A stretch of 64,000 bases of DNA from Paenibacillus oceani (lineage in GTDB: Bacteria > Bacillota > Bacilli > Paenibacillales > NBRC-103111). This document shows, in pieces, positions 14,835-26,039 of the stretch (the stretch's first letter is position 1; every line of letters begins with the position of its first letter). Where the stretch lies: positions 53,205 to 117,204 of the forward strand of contig NZ_JACXJA010000031.1 of NCBI RefSeq assembly GCF_014705615.1, written 5' to 3'. The translations under genes and the position numbers were made by a program. The notes beneath the pieces are model-generated. The model was not told where the DNA came from. It was given only the letters and a program-made list of their open reading frames with translations, and made no database searches.

Positions 14835-16274
14835 TTAATTAATATTTAGGTAACTTAACAAATTATCAAAGCTATTTTTTGCCGATGCAGAATTACTATC
14901 ACAACTATGCCATGTTTCAAACAATAAAAAGACTAACTGCTCATAAGTAATTCCAAGTTTTCTATGAAATTCCACTAACCAATCATGATGATTTAATCCA
15001 TCTATCTCCGATAAAACCATATGTATCATATCGAGGCTTCTATTTGATATTTCAGCAAGATATTCCGGTTTGGCATATGCCGAATTCCGAAGTTCCTCCT
15101 CAGGGGATTTAACCCCTGGTAAAAAAATGTATGGCCAATTGAACGTTTCATTTACACGTTGTGATTGGTCAGCATCAAACACTCCAATTATTTTTAACCA
15201 TCCTTCAAATGTGGGAAAGTCATTTAATATACCTTTAATCTTGCTCTCGGAATTAATATCTCTAATCTCTAATTGTGAAACAAGTTGAGGGGCATAACGA
15301 GATAACCAGACTTTAGTAAACTCCCGCGCCGCCCTATCTTCAACAAATAATATCCCTAACTTTCTGATAGGGATACCTAAGCTATTCAAATAGGATTGAT
15401 CTTGTGGAACTATAACCCTAACATTATTTCTTAATCTTGAGACCAATCTAACATGCTTTGGAGGAATCCTACTTAGTATATTGGGAGAATGAGTTGATAA
15501 AATAAACCATAGTCCCTTTTCCTCACTAAACTTTGCAAATACGTTTAAAAGAGCTTCCTGTGCATGCGGAGAAAGAAAAGTCTCCGGCTCTTCAATTAAC
15601 AGTACTGAATTATTGTTTACCCTTTGTAGCTGCCAAAGGATAAACAATACTGAAATCTCGCCAGCCCCCATTAGTTCTGAACCATACTCAACTCCATCAC
15701 AATTTACCTTAAAATATGGAACAACCTTATCGACTTCTAGTTCCAGTTCATATGTCATAATTGAATTATATGTCTTTCCTATTATGTATGAAGTAAGATT
15801 AATTTCTTCGTAAGATGATAGTCTAGGCTCATGTTGATCCAATAATTCCTCTATGTTACGCATATCTTGAAATAAACTGACCATTTCATTACCGTATGTT
15901 GAACTATCAATCCAAGCAGAGCTAACTTCGGTCCCCTCTTGAGTTACTTCTATTTTATCTCCAATGACATCAATTCCACGGGAGAAAGATTCATTATTTA
16001 TTTGTAAATCCCCTAAAATCGAGGAATTTTGAATTTTCAGTAAGTGAATATTAGAATTTTCAATAAAGTTTGGCTGCAACATTCCAAGTATCGCGGATAA
16101 AAATGTCGTTTTTCCTGCTCCATTTATTCCACATATTGCAGTTATTCCACCGTTAAAGTTTATATTCCCAGAACCAAGACCAGGGATATTTTCATATTTT
16201 ATTGAATTAATTTTATTGGGATAGTTTCTATTGTATGTCCTTCGCCAATGATCATTAATTTTTGCATTTCTCAT
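14835..16274 (-). CDS. OLD-like ATPase with TOPRIM-type C-terminal domain
   Basis: A 479-residue AAA/ABC-type ATPase. Walker A GINGAGKT is at residues 49-56, an ABC-signature-like MGAGEIS near 205, Walker B VLLIEEPE near 226-233, and a switch His in STHSPN near 262. The C-terminal half contains LFVEDRAAREF (acidic residue of a TOPRIM fold) and GVFDADQS (D-x-D), so an OLD-family nuclease is likely. It is translationally coupled to the DUF262 gene by a four-base overlap. OLD-type proteins act in phage defence (for example Gabija GajA and PARIS); partner and mechanism here are inferred. A strong terminator follows. AT-rich relative to the core genes. Confidence 0.8.
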   Translation of the reverse strand: MRNAKINDHWRRTYNRNYPNKINSIKYENIPGLGSGNINFNGGITAICGINGAGKTTFLSAILGMLQPNFIENSNIHLLKIQNSSILGDLQINNESFSRGIDVIGDKIEVTQEGTEVSSAWIDSSTYGNEMVSLFQDMRNIEELLDQHEPRLSSYEEINLTSYIIGKTYNSIMTYELELEVDKVVPYFKVNCDGVEYGSELMGAGEISVLFILWQLQRVNNNSVLLIEEPETFLSPHAQEALLNVFAKFSEEKGLWFILSTHSPNILSRIPPKHVRLVSRLRNNVRVIVPQDQSYLNSLGIPIRKLGILFVEDRAAREFTKVWLSRYAPQLVSQLEIRDINSESKIKGILNDFPTFEGWLKIIGVFDADQSQRVNETFNWPYIFLPGVKSPEEELRNSAYAKPEYLAEISNRSLDMIHMVLSEIDGLNHHDWLVEFHRKLGITYEQLVFLLFETWHSCDSNSASAKNSFDNLLSYLNIN

Positions 16275-17482
16275 ATGAATTTACCCCATATGCCAAAGTT
16301 AGTCACTTCATCGATAAGATCATTTAGATCTTTTCTTGTAGACCGAGTTTCCACATTCTTGATTAAATCCCTCAAAGTATCCTCTCTGTGGGAATTCAAA
16401 ACATTTATCGATATCCCTTTTGATACTAAATACTTATAAAAGAAAATCCATAAAATTAGATCCCTTGTTACAATAGAGCTGACATCCGCCACTCTCGAAC
16501 TAGCTCTATCATTGAATATCTGCAATAAATGCTCCTCATATTGAGCTAATTCCTGATAGTTGCTACTAAATAAGTTAAATAGAGGTTGTTTATTAACTTG
16601 TCTAATGTTTTCGAAATAAGAAATATAGTCGCCTAGTATTTCTATATTACTAAATATAGCTTCCATAGATTCCATCTCTGCGATAAAGCACAACCATGAA
16701 TATAAAGTTGCCTTATTGAATCTTATTGAAGGATCGAAATACAGGCAGGCTTTGCCAAGTGCCTTTATTGATTCCTGCGCACGTAACATAGCACTATCTT
16801 CAAACCTATCTTGTGATCTGTATTTATTAGTTATATCGTTGGCTTTTATTTTTTCATATAAAGTACCAATTTCTAGGGTGTAACACAGTTTTGCAATAAT
16901 ATCATCATAAGCCATTCTTGAATTCGAAAACTTTAATACTTCTTCAGTTAGGCCATATTTATCAAAACTATCAACAAGCTCCTTAATTTGTTGCCTTGCA
17001 GGACCAAAAAAGGCATTTCTTTGTTCAGCTGAAGTTAGGTTTGTAGGCTGATTTAATCTAAAAAATAATTCTCCAGGCTCCTCTGGTCTATAATCGGTAA
17101 TCTTAAACAGTCGGATAGTAAATTGGTCAAATCTTCTACGCCAAACCTCTGGTAATTGTAAATACTTGTACCCATGTATCTCTTGGATATTTCTATCTAA
17201 TGGTTCAATAAAGCCATCTATAGTAAACTTCCCTTCAACAAAGTCTCTAATAGCCACTAACCTTTGTTGACCATCAAGTACCTCCTGCCGTCTTGTTTCA
17301 AATACTTCAACTACATGAATAGGAGGAACATGCCAATCACGTAGGATGCTATCAATTAATCTTTTCTTCTTTATATCGCTCCATACCTCACCCCTCTGAA
17401 AATCTGGCTGAAGATCGATATCTCCATTTTTTATTCTTTGTACTATAGTATAAATATCCGGGTCAGACGGAATTAACCTCAT
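16271..17482 (-). CDS. DUF262 (ParB/GmrS-like) domain protein
   Basis: A 403-residue protein. DUF262 motifs are clear: DLQPDFQRGEVW (residues 23-34), a following LIDSILRDWHVPPI, and DGQQRL (70-75), which in the GmrSD family binds or hydrolyses nucleotides. No HNH (DUF1524) nuclease motif is seen in the C-terminal half, which ends in a helical region (about 320-380, with RVADVSSIVTRDLILWIF). It is the first gene of a two-gene operon with an OLD-like ATPase. The start follows GGAGGGG with eight bases. Likely a sensor or effector in phage defence; the C-terminal function is unknown. Confidence 0.82.
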   Translation of the reverse strand: MRLIPSDPDIYTIVQRIKNGDIDLQPDFQRGEVWSDIKKKRLIDSILRDWHVPPIHVVEVFETRRQEVLDGQQRLVAIRDFVEGKFTIDGFIEPLDRNIQEIHGYKYLQLPEVWRRRFDQFTIRLFKITDYRPEEPGELFFRLNQPTNLTSAEQRNAFFGPARQQIKELVDSFDKYGLTEEVLKFSNSRMAYDDIIAKLCYTLEIGTLYEKIKANDITNKYRSQDRFEDSAMLRAQESIKALGKACLYFDPSIRFNKATLYSWLCFIAEMESMEAIFSNIEILGDYISYFENIRQVNKQPLFNLFSSNYQELAQYEEHLLQIFNDRASSRVADVSSIVTRDLILWIFFYKYLVSKGISINVLNSHREDTLRDLIKNVETRSTRKDLNDLIDEVTNFGIWGKFI

Positions 17483-17598
17483 TAAAGATTCCCCTCCACT
17501 AACAGATACACTATCGAGTACTTGCTACAATACATGAAAAATTATACAACAACTGGTACTCATGATCTAGTAGATGATGTAAATTAAAAATATAGCAA

Positions 17599-17626
17599 AA
17601 ATCCACAACCATCAGGTTGTGGATTT
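17599..17626 (-). terminator. ssrA terminator
   Basis: AAATCCACAACC-ATCA-GGTTGTGGATTT, a 12-bp perfect stem followed on the minus strand by a T-rich stretch, six bases after the tmRNA 3' end. Confidence 0.85.
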
Positions 17627-17632
17627 GGCTAA

Positions 17633-17994
17633 TGGAGGCGAGGGGAGTCGAACCCCTGTCCGAAGATAACGCCACACCAGCTTCTACGGGTGTAGTGACA
17701 GATTTGATGTCACCCTAGAGTCGCCCCGTCACCGGCTACTCTTCAGGTCAGCCTGATTGTCTTCTTCAGCTAGCCCCAGGCGGAGACTAGACAGCGTATC
17801 CCACTAAGGTTGAGCCCCTATCCCGGCACATGGGCGATGCAGGGTAGAAGCCGCATCACAGGTTATTAAGCTGCGAAAGCGAGTTTTGGTTGTTGTTTGC
17901 CAGTTAAATTGGCGTTCGCGTTGTTGAAGTGGACGCAGCCCCACTACCCGCTACTCATGCTCGAACTATCCCCGTCGAATCCAAAAACGCCCCC
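17633..17994 (-). ncRNA. ssrA: Transfer-messenger RNA (tmRNA)
   Basis: The minus strand starts GGGGGCG at 17994, followed by the conserved GGATTCGACGGGGATAG, and ends with the T-arm GGGGTTCGACTCCCC and CGCCTCC plus discriminator A at 17633; the two ends pair as a seven-base acceptor stem with one G-U. The CCA tail is not encoded (TTA follows). The tag frame (17901-17869) reads GKQQPKLAFAA followed by two TAA stops. tmRNA with SmpB frees ribosomes stalled on broken mRNAs and marks the products for proteolysis. smpB and rnr lie directly upstream, as in Bacillus. Confidence 0.95.
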
Positions 17995-18205
17995 GTGATC
18001 GGAAGTCTCGTCTGGAACGAGGTGCTTCGCAAGTTCGGCTTGCGGAGCCGAAAACCGACAGCGCATCGTATCGCTGTATACACAGTATATCACATTTGGC
18101 TGCTTCCGACACCGCTTCTTGATGGAAACGAAGGTTCACTCTGACAACGATCCCATGAAAAAAACCATGGCGATCTTACCGGCGAATCCCAACGCACCTG
18201 TCTGC

Positions 18206-18691
18206 CTAGCGGGCAATCTTCTGCTTCTCACGCAACGCGCGCTGGATATCGCGCTGAGCATCCCGCTTCGCGTCGCTTTCGCGCTTGTCGAACTGCTTCT
18301 TCCCTTTGCCGACGCCGATCAACAACTTGGCATAGCCGTTACGCACGTAGATCTTGAGCGGTACGATCGTGTAACCCTGCTGCTTCGCCAAGCCTAGCAG
18401 CTTGTGAATCTGTACCTTCTTCAACAACAGCTTCCTCGCTCGGGTGGGATCGGACGGATTGTGGCGGTTCCCTTGCTCAAACGGGCTGATATGCATATTG
18501 TTCACGAACGCTTCGCCGTTACGGATCGTACAGAACGCGTCGGATATGTTGGCCCGGCCGCCTCGCAGCGACTTGATCTCGGTACCGGTCAGTACAAGTC
18601 CGGCTTCATACGTATCCTCGATAAAGTAATCGTAGGACGCCTTCTTGTTCTGAGCCAGCTGCTTGCCATCGTTTTTCTTGGTCAATTCCAT
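18206..18691 (-). CDS. smpB: SsrA-binding protein SmpB
   Basis: A 161-residue SmpB. The N-terminal core contains the family stretch [20 protein letters not shown] and [18 protein letters not shown], and the C-terminal tail is basic ([16 protein letters not shown], then REKQKIAR), which becomes helical in the ribosomal A site. It binds tmRNA and presents it to stalled ribosomes. It lies between rnr (120 bases upstream) and ssrA (about 210 bases downstream), the conserved trans-translation cluster. Length is normal. Confidence 0.97.
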   Translation of the reverse strand: MELTKKNDGKQLAQNKKASYDYFIEDTYEAGLVLTGTEIKSLRGGRANISDAFCTIRNGEAFVNNMHISPFEQGNRHNPSDPTRARKLLLKKVQIHKLLGLAKQQGYTIVPLKIYVRNGYAKLLIGVGKGKKQFDKRESDAKRDAQRDIQRALREKQKIAR

Positions 18692-18811
18692 CCCCTCCTT
18701 CCGAGTAAGGAACGGACGAACCTTGCGGTCCGTCCGATACCGTTCGTACTACGCTAGGAATTCATTGTATCAACTTCCCTGCGCAAAATCAATGAGGGGC
18801 TACCGCTATAA

Positions 18812-21391
18812 TCATTTTTTCCCGCGCTTTTTGCCGCCTGCCAAAGCGCCGCCTTTCACACCGCCGCCCGGCTTGCGCGACGCGCCAAAGCCGCCTCCGC
18901 GCTTACCGCCGCTTCCGCTGCCACCGCCGCGCGCGCTGCCTCCGGTGCCGGTGCGCCCGCGTCCGCCCCGGCTGCCTCCGCCTGCTGCTGCGCCGCGCTT
19001 GCCTCCCGGCCGCACATTGGTCCACTCGCCGCCGTCGCCGGTCTCGCTCGCCCGGCCGCTTCCGGCCGCTCCCGCGCCTGCGCCACCTGCTCCCGCACCG
19101 CCGCCAGCCCGCGCGCCGCGATCGCCACGCTTGCCTCCGCCGCCGCGGCTAAAGCCCCACATGTCGACGCCGCCCCGTCCGCGTTCGCGGTCCTTGCCTT
19201 CGTCGCCGCGCTTGCCCCGTTGTCCGCGGTTCCCGTCGACGAAATTCACCTTTTGCCCGCGCGGCTGCGCATCTACCATTTCAAAATCGATGTTGTGCTC
19301 CTCCAGGTTGACCCGGGCTACGCGCACCTTCACTTCGTCGCCGATCCGGTAAATCTTCGACGTCCGCTCGCCGATCAGCGCATGCTGCAGCTCATGATAA
19401 TGATAATAATCGTCGGACAGATCGCTTAGCCGGATCAGCCCTTCGACCGTATTTTGCAGCTCTACGAAAATACCGAAGTTGGTCACGCTGCTGATGATCC
19501 CCTCGAACTCTTCGCCGACCTTGTCCAGCATATATTCGGCTTTTTTCAGAGCCTCGGTGTCCCGCTCCGCATCCGCCGCCAGCCGTTCCCGCTCCGACGA
19601 CTGCTTCGCAATATCGTCCATCCGTCCGCCCAAATACTCATGACGCAGCTCGCTCAGCGAACCGTTCTCCAGCACCTCGCGGATCACCCGGTGGATGATC
19701 AAGTCCGGATAACGCCGGATCGGCGACGTAAAGTGCGAGTAATACTCGGCGGCCAAACCGAAGTGGCCGAGGCTGTTCGCATCGTACTTGGCCTGCTTCA
19801 TCGAGCGCAGCATCACGGTGCTGATAATCGTCTCTTCCTTCGTCCCGCGAATTTCCTCCAGCAGCGTCTGCAGCGCTCTAGGATGAACCGTATTCCCTTT
19901 CCCGCGCACGACGTAGCCGAAATTCGTTATGAACTCCATGAAATGCTGCAGCTTGTCGCCGTCCGGATTTTCGTGAATCCGGTACAGGAAAGGCACCTTC
20001 AGCCAGTGGAAATGTTCGGCTACCGTCTCATTCGCGGCCAGCATGAACTCTTCGATAATCTGCTCGGCGATCGAACGGTCCCGTTTGACGATATCCGTCG
20101 GCTTGCCGTTTTCGTCCACGAGTATTTTCGACTCCTGGAAATCGAAATCGATCGCTCCGCGTTTCATCCGTTTCCGGCGAAGCTTCATCGCCAGCTCTTC
20201 CATCAGCTTGAAGAAATCCACGAGATCGGCATACCGATTGGTCACCTCTTCGTCTTCACCGGCCAATATTTTGCGCACATTCGTATAGGTCATGCGCTCC
20301 GTCGTCTTAATCACGCTCGTGAACACATCGTGGCGCACCACATTGGCGTCTGCGTCGAACTCCATCTCGCACGACATCGTCAGCCGGTCCACCTTCGGGT
20401 TCAAGCTGCAGATTCCGTTCGACAGCCGGTGCGGAAGCATCGGAATGACACGGTCGACCAAATAAACGCTGCAGCCGCGATTGTACGCTTCCCGGTCGAG
20501 CGGGGAGTTCTCGCGCACGTAGTAACTGACGTCGGCAATATGAACGCCCAGCAAATAGTTGCCGTTCGGCAGCAGCTCTACGTTGACCGCGTCGTCGAGA
20601 TCCTTGGCGTCTTCGCCGTCGATCGTCACAATCGTCCGATCCCGCAAATCCCGGCGTCCGCGCAGGTCGTCCTCGCTGATCGAATCCGGCACGCCTTCCG
20701 CCTCGGCGGTCACTTCCTCCGGGAATGCTTCCGGCAGCTGGTATTTGCGGATAATGGACAAAATGTCCACGCCCGGATCGTCCTTATGCCCGAGAATTTC
20801 CACAACCCGGCCTTCCGCCGCTGCACGCCCTTGCGGGTACGTGACGATATCGACGACGACCTTCTGACCGGTTACCGCGCCTTCGAAATAATCTTTCGGG
20901 ATAAAAATATCTTTCGTAATCCGTTTGTCGTCCGGAATAACGAACGCATAACTTTCGAAGCTCTGGAACGTCCCGACGATTTGCTTGATCGCGCGTGTAA
21001 CGATCCGGACAACTTCCCCCTCCAGCCTGCCTCCGGCCGCACTTTTGGAGGTAATGCGGGCCAGCACGATATCCCCGTTCATCGCCCCGTTCATGTCGTT
21101 CGCATGAATATAAATATCCGGATGTTCTTTGTCGTCCGGCAGCAAAAACCCGAACCCTTTGGCGTGAGCCTGAAGCTTGCCCTTCAGCAAATTCATCCGC
21201 TCGGGAACCCCGTAGCGCTCCGTCCGGGTGCGAATAATCTCTCCGGCTTCCTCCAACTGATTCAGCAGTTTCAGAAACTGCTTAAACGCATCGGCATCTG
21301 CAATCTCAAAATGCTTCTCCAGCTCCTGATACGTCATCGGCTTGTACGCTTTCTCGCGCATAAAATCAAGCAATAGCTCGGCTGTCATCAT
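18812..21391 (-). CDS. rnr: Ribonuclease R with long Gly/Arg tail
   Basis: An 859-residue RNase R: an N-terminal winged-helix RNA-binding domain (about 1-75), two cold-shock domains, the RNB catalytic domain with the Asp-rich site [14 protein letters not shown] (about 275), and an S1 domain near 640-720 ([20 protein letters not shown]). It degrades structured RNA 3' to 5' and removes tmRNA-released messages. After the S1 domain there is a tail of about 130 residues made almost entirely of Gly, Arg, Lys, Ala and Ser, with RGG/GGR runs; B. subtilis RNase R is shorter by about 80 residues. The start ATG has AGGTGA upstream. Confidence 0.97.
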   Translation of the reverse strand: MMTAELLLDFMREKAYKPMTYQELEKHFEIADADAFKQFLKLLNQLEEAGEIIRTRTERYGVPERMNLLKGKLQAHAKGFGFLLPDDKEHPDIYIHANDMNGAMNGDIVLARITSKSAAGGRLEGEVVRIVTRAIKQIVGTFQSFESYAFVIPDDKRITKDIFIPKDYFEGAVTGQKVVVDIVTYPQGRAAAEGRVVEILGHKDDPGVDILSIIRKYQLPEAFPEEVTAEAEGVPDSISEDDLRGRRDLRDRTIVTIDGEDAKDLDDAVNVELLPNGNYLLGVHIADVSYYVRENSPLDREAYNRGCSVYLVDRVIPMLPHRLSNGICSLNPKVDRLTMSCEMEFDADANVVRHDVFTSVIKTTERMTYTNVRKILAGEDEEVTNRYADLVDFFKLMEELAMKLRRKRMKRGAIDFDFQESKILVDENGKPTDIVKRDRSIAEQIIEEFMLAANETVAEHFHWLKVPFLYRIHENPDGDKLQHFMEFITNFGYVVRGKGNTVHPRALQTLLEEIRGTKEETIISTVMLRSMKQAKYDANSLGHFGLAAEYYSHFTSPIRRYPDLIIHRVIREVLENGSLSELRHEYLGGRMDDIAKQSSERERLAADAERDTEALKKAEYMLDKVGEEFEGIISSVTNFGIFVELQNTVEGLIRLSDLSDDYYHYHELQHALIGERTSKIYRIGDEVKVRVARVNLEEHNIDFEMVDAQPRGQKVNFVDGNRGQRGKRGDEGKDRERGRGGVDMWGFSRGGGGKRGDRGARAGGGAGAGGAGAGAAGSGRASETGDGGEWTNVRPGGKRGAAAGGGSRGGRGRTGTGGSARGGGSGSGGKRGGGFGASRKPGGGVKGGALAGGKKRGKK

Positions 21392-21670
21392 AAAATCACC
21401 TGTTTCCTGTCATTAATTACTCTGTATGTTAGTATTGACGTTTTCGACCCGCTCATCCCCCTAATCATGACGTTCTCCGATAAAGAATGTTCTCTTTGCT
21501 TTTACACGATAACCAAGCACTTTAAACATTCGATACAGCTACGGCCAGTTTCCGAAGGAGGGACTGCCTGCGCAGCCGCACCATCTTGGTGGTAGAGACA
21601 GCCTATTCCCGGCAACCCGTGCCGCCCGCAGCCTTCGTCCGCTTGTAAGGGCAACCACGATTTGCCAACT
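21392..21670. other. Intergenic region upstream of rnr, no gene recognised
   Basis: About 280 bases between the secG terminator and rnr. The B. subtilis locus has an esterase gene here; none is visible. A 71-codon frame has no ribosome site. The promoter of rnr is presumably within it. Confidence 0.4.
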
Positions 21671-21703
21671 AAAAAACAGCAGGAGCTTAGCACCCCTGCT
21701 GCG
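21671..21703 (-). terminator. secG terminator
   Basis: On the minus strand CAGCAGGG...CCTGCTG is followed by six T, 15 bases after the secG stop. Confidence 0.85.
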
Positions 21704-21717
21704 TTCGATGTCGACAT

Positions 21718-21954
21718 TTAAGCTTTTACCACGTATGCTACGATAAGGGACAACAGGAAAAACGATACGGCAAATCCGACCGTTACCCGGGACAGAAGCA
21801 ATTCCAATCCGCGTGCTTTCTGTTTGCCGAAGAGGTGTTCCGCACCGCCCGAGATGGCACCGGATAATCCCGCACTCTTCCCTTTTTGCAAAAGAACGAT
21901 AGCGATCAGGCCAATCGATGCGATGACGAGCAAAATTTTCAGAAAAATTTCCAC
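21718..21954 (-). CDS. secG: Preprotein translocase subunit SecG
   Basis: A 78-residue membrane protein with two membrane segments (residues 3-22 and 56-76) linked by the conserved glycine-rich loop LQKGKSAGLSGAISGGAEHLFG. It is the small accessory subunit of the SecYEG channel. The start is the GTG at 21954 with GGAGGTG six bases upstream; the longer open frame reaching 22038 would add residues not found in SecG. It is followed by its own terminator. Confidence 0.96.
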   Translation of the reverse strand: MEIFLKILLVIASIGLIAIVLLQKGKSAGLSGAISGGAEHLFGKQKARGLELLLSRVTVGFAVSFFLLSLIVAYVVKA

Positions 21955-22043
21955 TTGATCCACCTCCAGTTCGAAATCCCTATGTATCTGCGTACATGAT
22001 CTTACGATCAAATGTTTCAAACCCACAGTACAAAGCAATATTT

Positions 22044-22072
22044 ATTGTATCACAAACGGCTTCCCAAGACAA
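22044..22072 (-). promoter_or_regulatory. Probable secG promoter
   Basis: Minus strand TTGTCT (22072-22067), 17 bases, TACAAT (22049-22044), about 90 bases upstream of the secG GTG. Confidence 0.6.
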
Positions 22073-22287
22073 GTTCATCATCCGGCATTTCACCTCGGAA
22101 CGAAGCGCGAATCCGCATCTCTGCCTATCCGCCTTGTCTGCAGCCGATTATTGTCGCTCGTTATAGGATCCATGTATGCCGTCACACGCGATAAGCCGAG
22201 ATCCTTTACGATATGAATCGTACGCCTCATTAATAAACAAACGAAGCTAATCCTTCACATCTTTAAATGATAGCCGAACCCATCTGA

Positions 22288-22992
22288 TCAAACCTGGCTT
22301 TCCCAACGGGGAGCCGGCGTTTTACGGGCACGGTTGACCGCCATAAAATCGGCGATCGCTTTTCTGGCGCACAGCAGCGCAAAAATCAGGAACACAATCG
22401 CCCACAACATCGCGGGCAGTCCCGTCGAACGGCTTAATCCGCTTGCATCTCCGGCCCGGCTCGGATCAAAAACCGACATGTAGATCAAGTTGATCGGCCC
22501 CATGACCGATTCCTCAAGACAGATAAACGAAACGAGCAAATAATAAAACTTGCGCAGAAACGGGAACGGTACGAACATCGCGATCCCATTCACCACGATA
22601 AACCCGATCAGCCATACAACGCCGAACGTATTGTTGACGAAAAAGGCGAGCGACAGAACGGCCAGCAGCGACATCGCTACAAAACCAAGCCCCAGCTTTC
22701 CCTTCCTGTAGCAGTTGAACAAAAAGACGGCGAACAGCGACGCGGTTACATACCCCGCCAGCCCGAGCGGTATCGTCTTCCACCCTTGCTCGATGTACGA
22801 ATACGTCACGCCCGCATGATTCGAATACAGCTCAATGTACAGCACCTGGCCGGACAATACCAGCGTAGCGACCGCATGACCGAGCTCATGTACCATCGTA
22901 TCGACATTGCGAAAAAAAGAAGAAAAGGGGATCCACCCCGTCAGTATGGCTGACCCCACCAAAAACAGTATCGTTGTCATCCACCGACTCAT
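22288..22992 (-). CDS. M50-family membrane metalloprotease-like protein
   Basis: A 234-residue protein with about six membrane segments. The zinc-binding motif HELGH (residues 37-41) lies at the start of the second segment, as in M50B-type (site-2-protease-like) proteins; a second ligand Asp/His motif is not obvious, so proteolytic activity is not assured. It lies 76 bases after eno in the same direction with no clear terminator between, so it may be read from the glycolytic operon. The start is the ATG at 22992 after AGTAGGGG. Substrate unknown. Confidence 0.7.
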   Translation of the reverse strand: MSRWMTTILFLVGSAILTGWIPFSSFFRNVDTMVHELGHAVATLVLSGQVLYIELYSNHAGVTYSYIEQGWKTIPLGLAGYVTASLFAVFLFNCYRKGKLGLGFVAMSLLAVLSLAFFVNNTFGVVWLIGFIVVNGIAMFVPFPFLRKFYYLLVSFICLEESVMGPINLIYMSVFDPSRAGDASGLSRSTGLPAMLWAIVFLIFALLCARKAIADFMAVNRARKTPAPRWESQV

Positions 22993-23068
22993 CCGGATCC
23001 CCTACTTTCCGAGAGTTACCCTGTACATTCGCTGAATTTACAAGTATTCCGCAGTGCGGGAAAGCTTC

Positions 23069-24382
<1,314 letters not shown>

Positions 24383-24499
24383 TTAGATAAAGTATGTAGC
24401 CTGCCGGTGAAGCAGAAGCAGACCGTATAAACGCGAGACCGGGACTTCCAAGAGAAGTCCGGACCCGCGAATGTTTACCTGAAACCGCTCTTGCCCGAA

Positions 24500-26038
24500 T
24501 TACTTGCTCAGCATCGATCGTCCGGTCATCTGCTCCGGCTTCGCCACCTGCAGCAGCTCAAGTATCGTCGGGGCGATATCCGCCAGGATGCCGTCGTTTC
24601 TTAGTGTAACAGATTTGTCGGTCACAATGAAAGGCACCGGATTCGTCGTATGCGCGGTGAACGGACGGCCGTTCTCGTCAAATACCATATCCGCGTTGCC
24701 ATGGTCGGCTGTAATGATCGCGACTCCGCCTTTGGCAAGCACCGCCTCGACCACCTGGCCGAGACAATCGTCCGTCGCTTCGACCGCCTTGATCGTAGGC
24801 TCCAGCATGCCGGAGTGGCCGACCATATCCGGGTTGGCGAAGTTCAGGATGATCGCATCATGGTTCTCGGCTTCGATCTCTTTCACAGCCGCCGCAGCCA
24901 CTTCATAAGCGCTCATCTCCGGCTTCAGATCGTACGTCGCTACCTTCGGCGAATTGATCAAGATCCGGGTCTCGCCCGGAAGCTCGACGTCGCGGCCGCC
25001 GCTGAAGAAAAACGTCACATGCGGGTATTTCTCCGTCTCGGCGATCCGGAGCTGCTTCAAGCCGTTTTGCACGAGCACCTCGCCCAGCGTGTTATCGAGG
25101 TCTTTCGGTTTGTACGCAACAAAGCCGCCTACGGTTTCACTGAATAACGTTAAACAAACGAAATACAAGTCCTGAGGGGCCCGGTCGCCCCGGTCGAAGC
25201 CGCGGAAGTCGCTGTTCGTGAACACTTGGGACAGCTGGATGGCACGGTCCGGACGGAAGTTGAAGAAAACGACCGCATCGCCCGATTCAACCAGTCCAGC
25301 CGGCTTGCCAGCCGCATCCGTAATGACCGTCGGCATGACGAACTCGTCATAAACCGACTTCTCGTACGATTCGGCGACCGCCTGCAAAGGATCGGTATAC
25401 TGAGGACCTTCTCCATACACCATCGCGCGGTAAGACTTCTCGGTCCGCTCCCAGCGTTTGTCGCGGTCCATGGCGTAATAACGGCCTTGAACCGTGGCAA
25501 TCGTGCCGATCCCGACTTTGGCGATGTGAGCTTGTACCCGCTCGATGTAGCCTTTCGCGCTGTCCGGAGCCACGTCGCGGCCGTCGAGAAACGCATGGAT
25601 ATAGACGTTGTCGAGCCCTTCCTTCTTCGCCAGGTCAATCAGCGCGAGCAGGTGCTCGATATGGCTGTGTACGCCGCCGTCGGACAGCAGTCCGTACAGA
25701 TGAAGCTTCTTTCCTTGCTCCTTCGCATGCCGAACCGCACCGATAATCGTCTCGTTTTCGAAAAATTCGCCTTCACGGATCGACTTGGAGATCCGGGTCA
25801 AATCCTGATACACGATACGGCCTGCGCCGATGTTCAGATGACCGACCTCGGAGTTGCCCATCTGCCCTTCAGGAAGCCCTACGGCTTCGCCGCAGGCGGT
25901 CAGCGTCGTATTCGGATAGGTCGCCATGTAACGGTCGTAATTCGGCTTCTTAGCCTGCGCTACGGCGTTGCCTGCGGTTTGCTCCCGCAAGCCGAAGCCG
26001 TCCAGGATGATCAGCGCAACCGGTTTCGGTCTGGCCAT
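24500..26038 (-). CDS. gpmI: 2,3-bisphosphoglycerate-independent phosphoglycerate mutase
   Basis: 512 residues. An alkaline-phosphatase-fold enzyme that interconverts 3- and 2-phosphoglycerate using two Mn ions. The N-terminus [12 protein letters not shown] carries a metal Asp, [14 protein letters not shown] the catalytic Ser, [11 protein letters not shown] and the C-terminal [12 protein letters not shown] and [11 protein letters not shown] further ligands. Start ATG at 26038, one base after the tpiA stop, with GAGGGGG upstream; the longer frame adds residues from within tpiA. The Mn requirement makes this enzyme pH- and spore-state sensitive in bacilli. Confidence 0.98.
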   Translation of the reverse strand: MARPKPVALIILDGFGLREQTAGNAVAQAKKPNYDRYMATYPNTTLTACGEAVGLPEGQMGNSEVGHLNIGAGRIVYQDLTRISKSIREGEFFENETIIGAVRHAKEQGKKLHLYGLLSDGGVHSHIEHLLALIDLAKKEGLDNVYIHAFLDGRDVAPDSAKGYIERVQAHIAKVGIGTIATVQGRYYAMDRDKRWERTEKSYRAMVYGEGPQYTDPLQAVAESYEKSVYDEFVMPTVITDAAGKPAGLVESGDAVVFFNFRPDRAIQLSQVFTNSDFRGFDRGDRAPQDLYFVCLTLFSETVGGFVAYKPKDLDNTLGEVLVQNGLKQLRIAETEKYPHVTFFFSGGRDVELPGETRILINSPKVATYDLKPEMSAYEVAAAAVKEIEAENHDAIILNFANPDMVGHSGMLEPTIKAVEATDDCLGQVVEAVLAKGGVAIITADHGNADMVFDENGRPFTAHTTNPVPFIVTDKSVTLRNDGILADIAPTILELLQVAKPEQMTGRSMLSK

Positions 26039-26039
26039 C

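Noticed and set aside
6907..17632. CRISPR array in the accessory block
   Set aside because: No set of regularly spaced direct repeats and no cas genes.
19454..21376. 640-codon open frame on the plus strand
   Set aside because: It is fully antisense to rnr; the frame stays open because of high GC content and codon bias, has no ribosome site and encodes no recognised domain.
21502..21717. 71-codon minus-strand frame between secG and rnr
   Set aside because: No ribosome site, composition unlike coding sequence, and overlaps the secG terminator.
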